Shown: positions 6,278 through 8,055 of the stretch, in pieces
Numbering within the stretch: the stretch's first letter is position 1
Layout of the letters: each line of letters opens with the position of its first letter
Assembly: GCA_964439135.1 (NCBI GenBank)
Contig: CAYTNN010000208.1
Span: 1-8,055 of the forward strand
Direction of reading: 5' to 3'
Source of the DNA: JAFGPJ01 sp964439135
GTDB taxonomy: Bacteria > Planctomycetota > Phycisphaerae > Sedimentisphaerales > Anaerobacaceae
DNA: 8,055 nucleotides
Notes under the pieces: generated by a model
Database searches by the model: none
Seen by the model: only the letters and a program-made list of their open reading frames with translations
Told to the model about the DNA's origin: nothing
Made by a program: the position numbers and the translations under genes

Positions 6278-6285
6278 GTGACTAC
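6278..6285 (+). promoter_or_regulatory. Conserved upstream element GTGACTAC, copy B
   Basis: Same octamer and downstream TATTTTTG as copy A, but 8 bases further from the -35 box. The changed spacing argues against a tightly phased activator contact. Confidence 0.28.
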
Positions 6286-6324
6286 GTATTTTTGTGCCGT
6301 TGAAAATTATTTTATCAATATTCC

Positions 6325-6354
6325 TTGACAAAGATATAGGATATCTGGTATAAA
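6325..6354 (+). promoter_or_regulatory. Sigma70-type promoter of the second PEP-CTERM gene
   Basis: TTGACA (6325-6330), an 18-base spacer and TATAAA (6349-6354). The -35 box is a consensus match. Box and spacer length agree with copy A while spacer bases differ. Transcription should begin near 6361. Confidence 0.78.
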
Positions 6355-6360
6355 TAGATA

Positions 6361-6701
6361 AGCAACGTGAGGAAGTTTACGCAGATTTTGAATTTACGGC
6401 GTATTGCTTATCCATAGTTCCTGGGCAAAACCTGATGCGTTATCAGGTATGGGACATTAGTTGGAAATTAGGTAATACGGCAGGAAACGGAGAAGAGTGG
6501 TGCCAGGCGCAACATTTGTTTTTCGCCCGCATCTTTCCCAGCCGCGTACATTCGTGGCCCACCAATCTTGCCTGACTGGCAACTTTACCTATTTAAAACA
6601 TGTAGGGTCAGTGCGCAAGACCCTTCAGATTGAATTGTAACCTAACTCTTGTCAAAAACAGATTGTTTGTATGGATACAACTTAAATAGTTGAGGAGAAA
6701 T
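6361..6701 (+). ncRNA. Candidate structured cis-regulatory 5' leader, copy B
   Basis: About 341 bases, foldable as in copy A. Long-range 6400-6407/6472-6479 (CGTATTGC/GTAATACG) has one A-U pair changed to G-U. The bulged hairpin is 6412-6416/6448-6452 plus 6431-6436/6442-6447. The three-way junction is closed by 6498-6502/6560-6564, with arms 6506-6509/6524-6527 and 6541-6546/6553-6558. The hairpin 6604-6609/6619-6624 has the identical loop AGTGCGCAA, and the small hairpin 6667-6671/6676-6680 precedes the ribosome site. The competing helix is 6469-6475/6585-6591 (TAGGTAA/TTACCTA), one pair shorter than in A. The first hairpin is weakened to two separated pairings, but one pair changes A-U to G-C. 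A 9-bp alternative, 6357-6365 with 6404-6412, exists only here. Confidence 0.65.
6692..6697 (+). promoter_or_regulatory. Ribosome binding site deciding the second PEP-CTERM start
   Basis: GAGGAG lies 4 bases before ATG 6702 and 7 before ATG 6705, the same arrangement as 5358-5363 in the first gene. It excludes the in-frame TTG at 6690, which immediately precedes and overlaps this site. Confidence 0.85.
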
Positions 6702-7289
6702 ATGATGAAAAAGTTAGCTGTAATTAGTTTTGCGTTGTTTTTTTATGTGACAACGGCGTTTGGTGCCTTGACAAACTACAATGACCTGGCGAGCTATAAC
6801 GCGGCTGTTGGCCCCCATACACCGATTAATTTCACTGATCTGGCGCCTGGTACAATTCTTTCTAACCAGTACGCGGGTCTTGGAGTCACTTTCACTGATG
6901 GAGATGATCAGATAATAAGTGCCGTTGAGTTCGTAGTTGACGGCATTGGAGTGGGTGGGAATGAGCGCATTCACCTGACATTTAGCAGCTACATGAACCA
7001 CATTGGTGCCGAGTTTCCAGGTGCGTTAGTGATCGACCTTTACGGTGGCACGACTTTGATTGGAACGAGCGACAATTTTGCAGGTTCAGGTACAGGATTC
7101 TTTGGTGGTGTCTCGGATGTTAGTTTTAACAAAGCGGTGTTGCGCGACTGGGTTGATGACCCAGTCTTTATTGACGTCTTTATTGACAACCTACACTTCG
7201 GCAGAGTCATCCCCGCACCAGGTGCGATCCTGCTGGGCAGCATCGGCTTAGGCCTTGTAAACTGGTTGCGAAGGCGCAGAACGCTGTAA
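6702..7289 (+). CDS. PEP-CTERM sorting-domain protein, core of unknown function
   Basis: 195 residues. Signal peptide: MMKK, hydrophobic LAVISFALFFYVTTAFG, cut near FGA. The core (about 20-165) begins LTNYNDLASYNAAVG, followed by INFTDLAPGTILSNQYAGLGVTF. This opening is common in exported PEP-CTERM proteins with beta-sandwich cores. It ends with a DVFIDNLHFG strand before the tail. The core shows no similarity by eye to that of the first PEP-CTERM gene. The tail PAPGAILLGSIGLGLVNWL plus RRRRTL is almost the same, with 30 identical bases (7236-7265 against 5947-5976). Exosortase should process it as its neighbour. Promoter, leader and terminator are its own, so it is monocistronic yet probably co-regulated with the first gene. 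No catalytic residues can be identified. Confidence 0.9.
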   Translation: MMKKLAVISFALFFYVTTAFGALTNYNDLASYNAAVGPHTPINFTDLAPGTILSNQYAGLGVTFTDGDDQIISAVEFVVDGIGVGGNERIHLTFSSYMNHIGAEFPGALVIDLYGGTTLIGTSDNFAGSGTGFFGGVSDVSFNKAVLRDWVDDPVFIDVFIDNLHFGRVIPAPGAILLGSIGLGLVNWLRRRRTL

Positions 7290-7301
7290 ATAAGAACGAT
7301 A

Positions 7302-7346
7302 TGGTAACACGGATTAAAAGGCTGTGAGCTAAACACTCACAGGCCT
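7302..7346 (+). promoter_or_regulatory. Conserved 3' UTR hairpin, copy B
   Basis: TGTGAG (7323-7328) pairs with CTCACA (7336-7341). AGGC (7319-7322) pairs with GCCT (7343-7346) with one bulged G. Loop and upper stem match copy A; the lower stem is different sequence but still pairs. Confidence 0.6.
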
Positions 7347-7350
7347 GCTG

Positions 7351-7402
7351 AACCCCTGCTTTTTTACTTTTCCCTCCGAAAAGCAGGGGTTTCTTTTTTC
7401 TT
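7351..7402 (+). terminator. Rho-independent terminator of the second PEP-CTERM gene
   Basis: A 13-bp stem, 7351-7363 (AACCCCTGCTTTT) with 7379-7391 (AAAAGCAGGGGTT), is followed by TCTTTTTTCTT. The loop and stem match 6064-6113 apart from a compensatory T-A to C-G change and minor end differences. It separates this gene from the convergent phosphatase gene. Confidence 0.9.
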
Positions 7403-7438
7403 CATTCCAGGCTAATACCTTACGGCGGGGATAGCTTG

Positions 7439-8055
7439 CTACTCGGAGATGTCAGGACGTATTTCGAGGCCCATTACTGTTATATCATCCACTTCTGCCG
7501 GCACGATTGTCTGATTCTGTAAAGCCGCACTGAGCGAGTCGATCATGTCGGTTATTGGTGAATCTTTAATATTGCAAAAATCTTCGTCAAAACCAAAGCA
7601 GCCCTGGTCATCGAATCCGCCTATGAAAGGCTCGGCTCCGTCGGAATACAGCAGCAGTTTATCGCCGGCTTGTAGCTGTATGGTTCGCTGGACGTATTCA
7701 GCCTGTTCGAAAATTCCGAGCAGTGAGCCTCTTATTTCCAGTTGTTCCAGCTTCTGCCCGGGCCTGATAAGAATCGGATAAGGGTGTCCGGCACGCGAGT
7801 ACGTCAGTTGCAGTGTTTTCGTATTCAGCAGACAATAACAACAGGTGGCGAACTGATAGCCTGAGAGTTTTTGTGCCGTCATCCGCAAATTGAGATTTTT
7901 CATGACTTCGGCCGGCGAGAATATACGATAATTGTTATCGATGGTCTCTCGCATTACCAGGGCCTGCTTCAGGAAAATTGTCAGCAGGGCGGCGGGCATC
8001 CCGTGTCCGACTATATCAGCCACATAGAAGCCTATGTGCTGCTCGTCGATACGGA
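7439..8055 (-). CDS. SpoIIE/RsbU-type PP2C serine phosphatase, 5'-partial
   Basis: The frame is open to the window edge; 205 residues are visible, and the GTG at 8021-8023 lies inside the domain, so it is not the start. The visible part is most of a PPM/SpoIIE phosphatase domain. GFYVADIVGHGMPAALLT carries the metal-binding Asp and the GHG motif. RAGHPYPILIRP matches the family's (N/A)GHPP block. LLYSDGAEP carries the second conserved Asp-Gly, and EVDDITVMGLEI near the end carries the final metal-binding Asp. Such enzymes dephosphorylate phosphoserine on anti-anti-sigma (STAS) partners and so release or restrain a sigma factor; in planctomycetes and many others they are often fused to receiver, GAF or HAMP inputs, which would lie outside this window. 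No STAS or anti-sigma gene is visible. It converges on the second PEP-CTERM gene, separated by that gene's terminator. Confidence 0.9.
   Translation of the reverse strand, partial: RIDEQHIGFYVADIVGHGMPAALLTIFLKQALVMRETIDNNYRIFSPAEVMKNLNLRMTAQKLSGYQFATCCYCLLNTKTLQLTYSRAGHPYPILIRPGQKLEQLEIRGSLLGIFEQAEYVQRTIQLQAGDKLLLYSDGAEPFIGGFDDQGCFGFDEDFCNIKDSPITDMIDSLSAALQNQTIVPAEVDDITVMGLEIRPDISE

Larger units (their letters stand above)
6255..6701 (+). repeat. Duplicated promoter-leader block, copy B
   Basis: Paralogue of 4932-5367. It starts at TTCAGGGC and ends at the identical sequence GAGGAGAAAT before the ATG. Small indels lie mostly between the upstream element and the -35 box. The transcribed part is conserved enough to align without ambiguity. 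Confidence 0.93.

Noticed and set aside
6690..6701. TTG at 6690 as start of the second PEP-CTERM protein.
   Set aside because: It lies beside and overlaps the GAGGAG ribosome site; the ATG pair at 6702 and 6705 matches the first gene exactly.
4932..7402. Transposon or integron-like mobile unit carrying the duplicated cassette.
   Set aside because: No transposase, integrase, terminal inverted repeat or target-site duplication is seen at the block edges.

Overview
The window looks like planctomycete DNA, most likely Phycisphaerae-like. This is an inference from protein style, not from a marker gene: a prepilin-type protein with an FTLIELLVVIAI leader, and two secreted proteins ending in the exosortase tail variant PAPGAILLGSIG...WLRRR-TL. 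A run of exactly 100 Ns at 1788-1887 marks a scaffold gap, so this is a draft or metagenome assembly.

Layout. (1) 1-1914, + strand: the 3' part of a sensor histidine kinase with an N-terminal HDOD domain, broken by the gap. (2) 1967-4617, - strand: a probable two-gene unit. A secreted protein made of three 189-residue repeats is followed, 59 bases later, by a type II/IV-pilin-like protein. (3) 4618-5367: a divergent intergenic region that carries the promoter and long leader of the first PEP-CTERM gene. (4) 5368-6000 and 6702-7289, + strand: two PEP-CTERM exported proteins, each with its own promoter, a leader of about 340 bases and a terminator. (5) 7439-8055, - strand: the C-terminal part of a SpoIIE/RsbU-type PP2C phosphatase that runs off the window.

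The most interesting content is non-coding. About 440 bases upstream of each PEP-CTERM gene are paralogous: a shared sigma70-like promoter with an 18-base spacer, then a long, highly conserved 5' leader. I can draw a consistent fold in both copies. It has a bulged hairpin inside an 8-bp long-range helix, a three-way junction, and a hairpin whose 9-base loop contains the self-complementary hexamer TGCGCA. One strand, GGTAATACG, can pair either upstream or downstream, so two helices exclude each other, as expected for a switching RNA. The 3' ends are also paralogous (two tandem hairpins, the second a terminator with one compensatory base-pair change), and so is the coding sequence for the sorting tail. 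The protein cores are unrelated. The two loci therefore look like one expression/export cassette carrying different cargo.

How it fits together (inference): secreted or surface proteins (two exosortase substrates, one repeat protein, one pilin-like protein) are flanked by two signalling proteins. No exosortase, effector or ligand is visible, so what the leader senses, if anything, is unknown.
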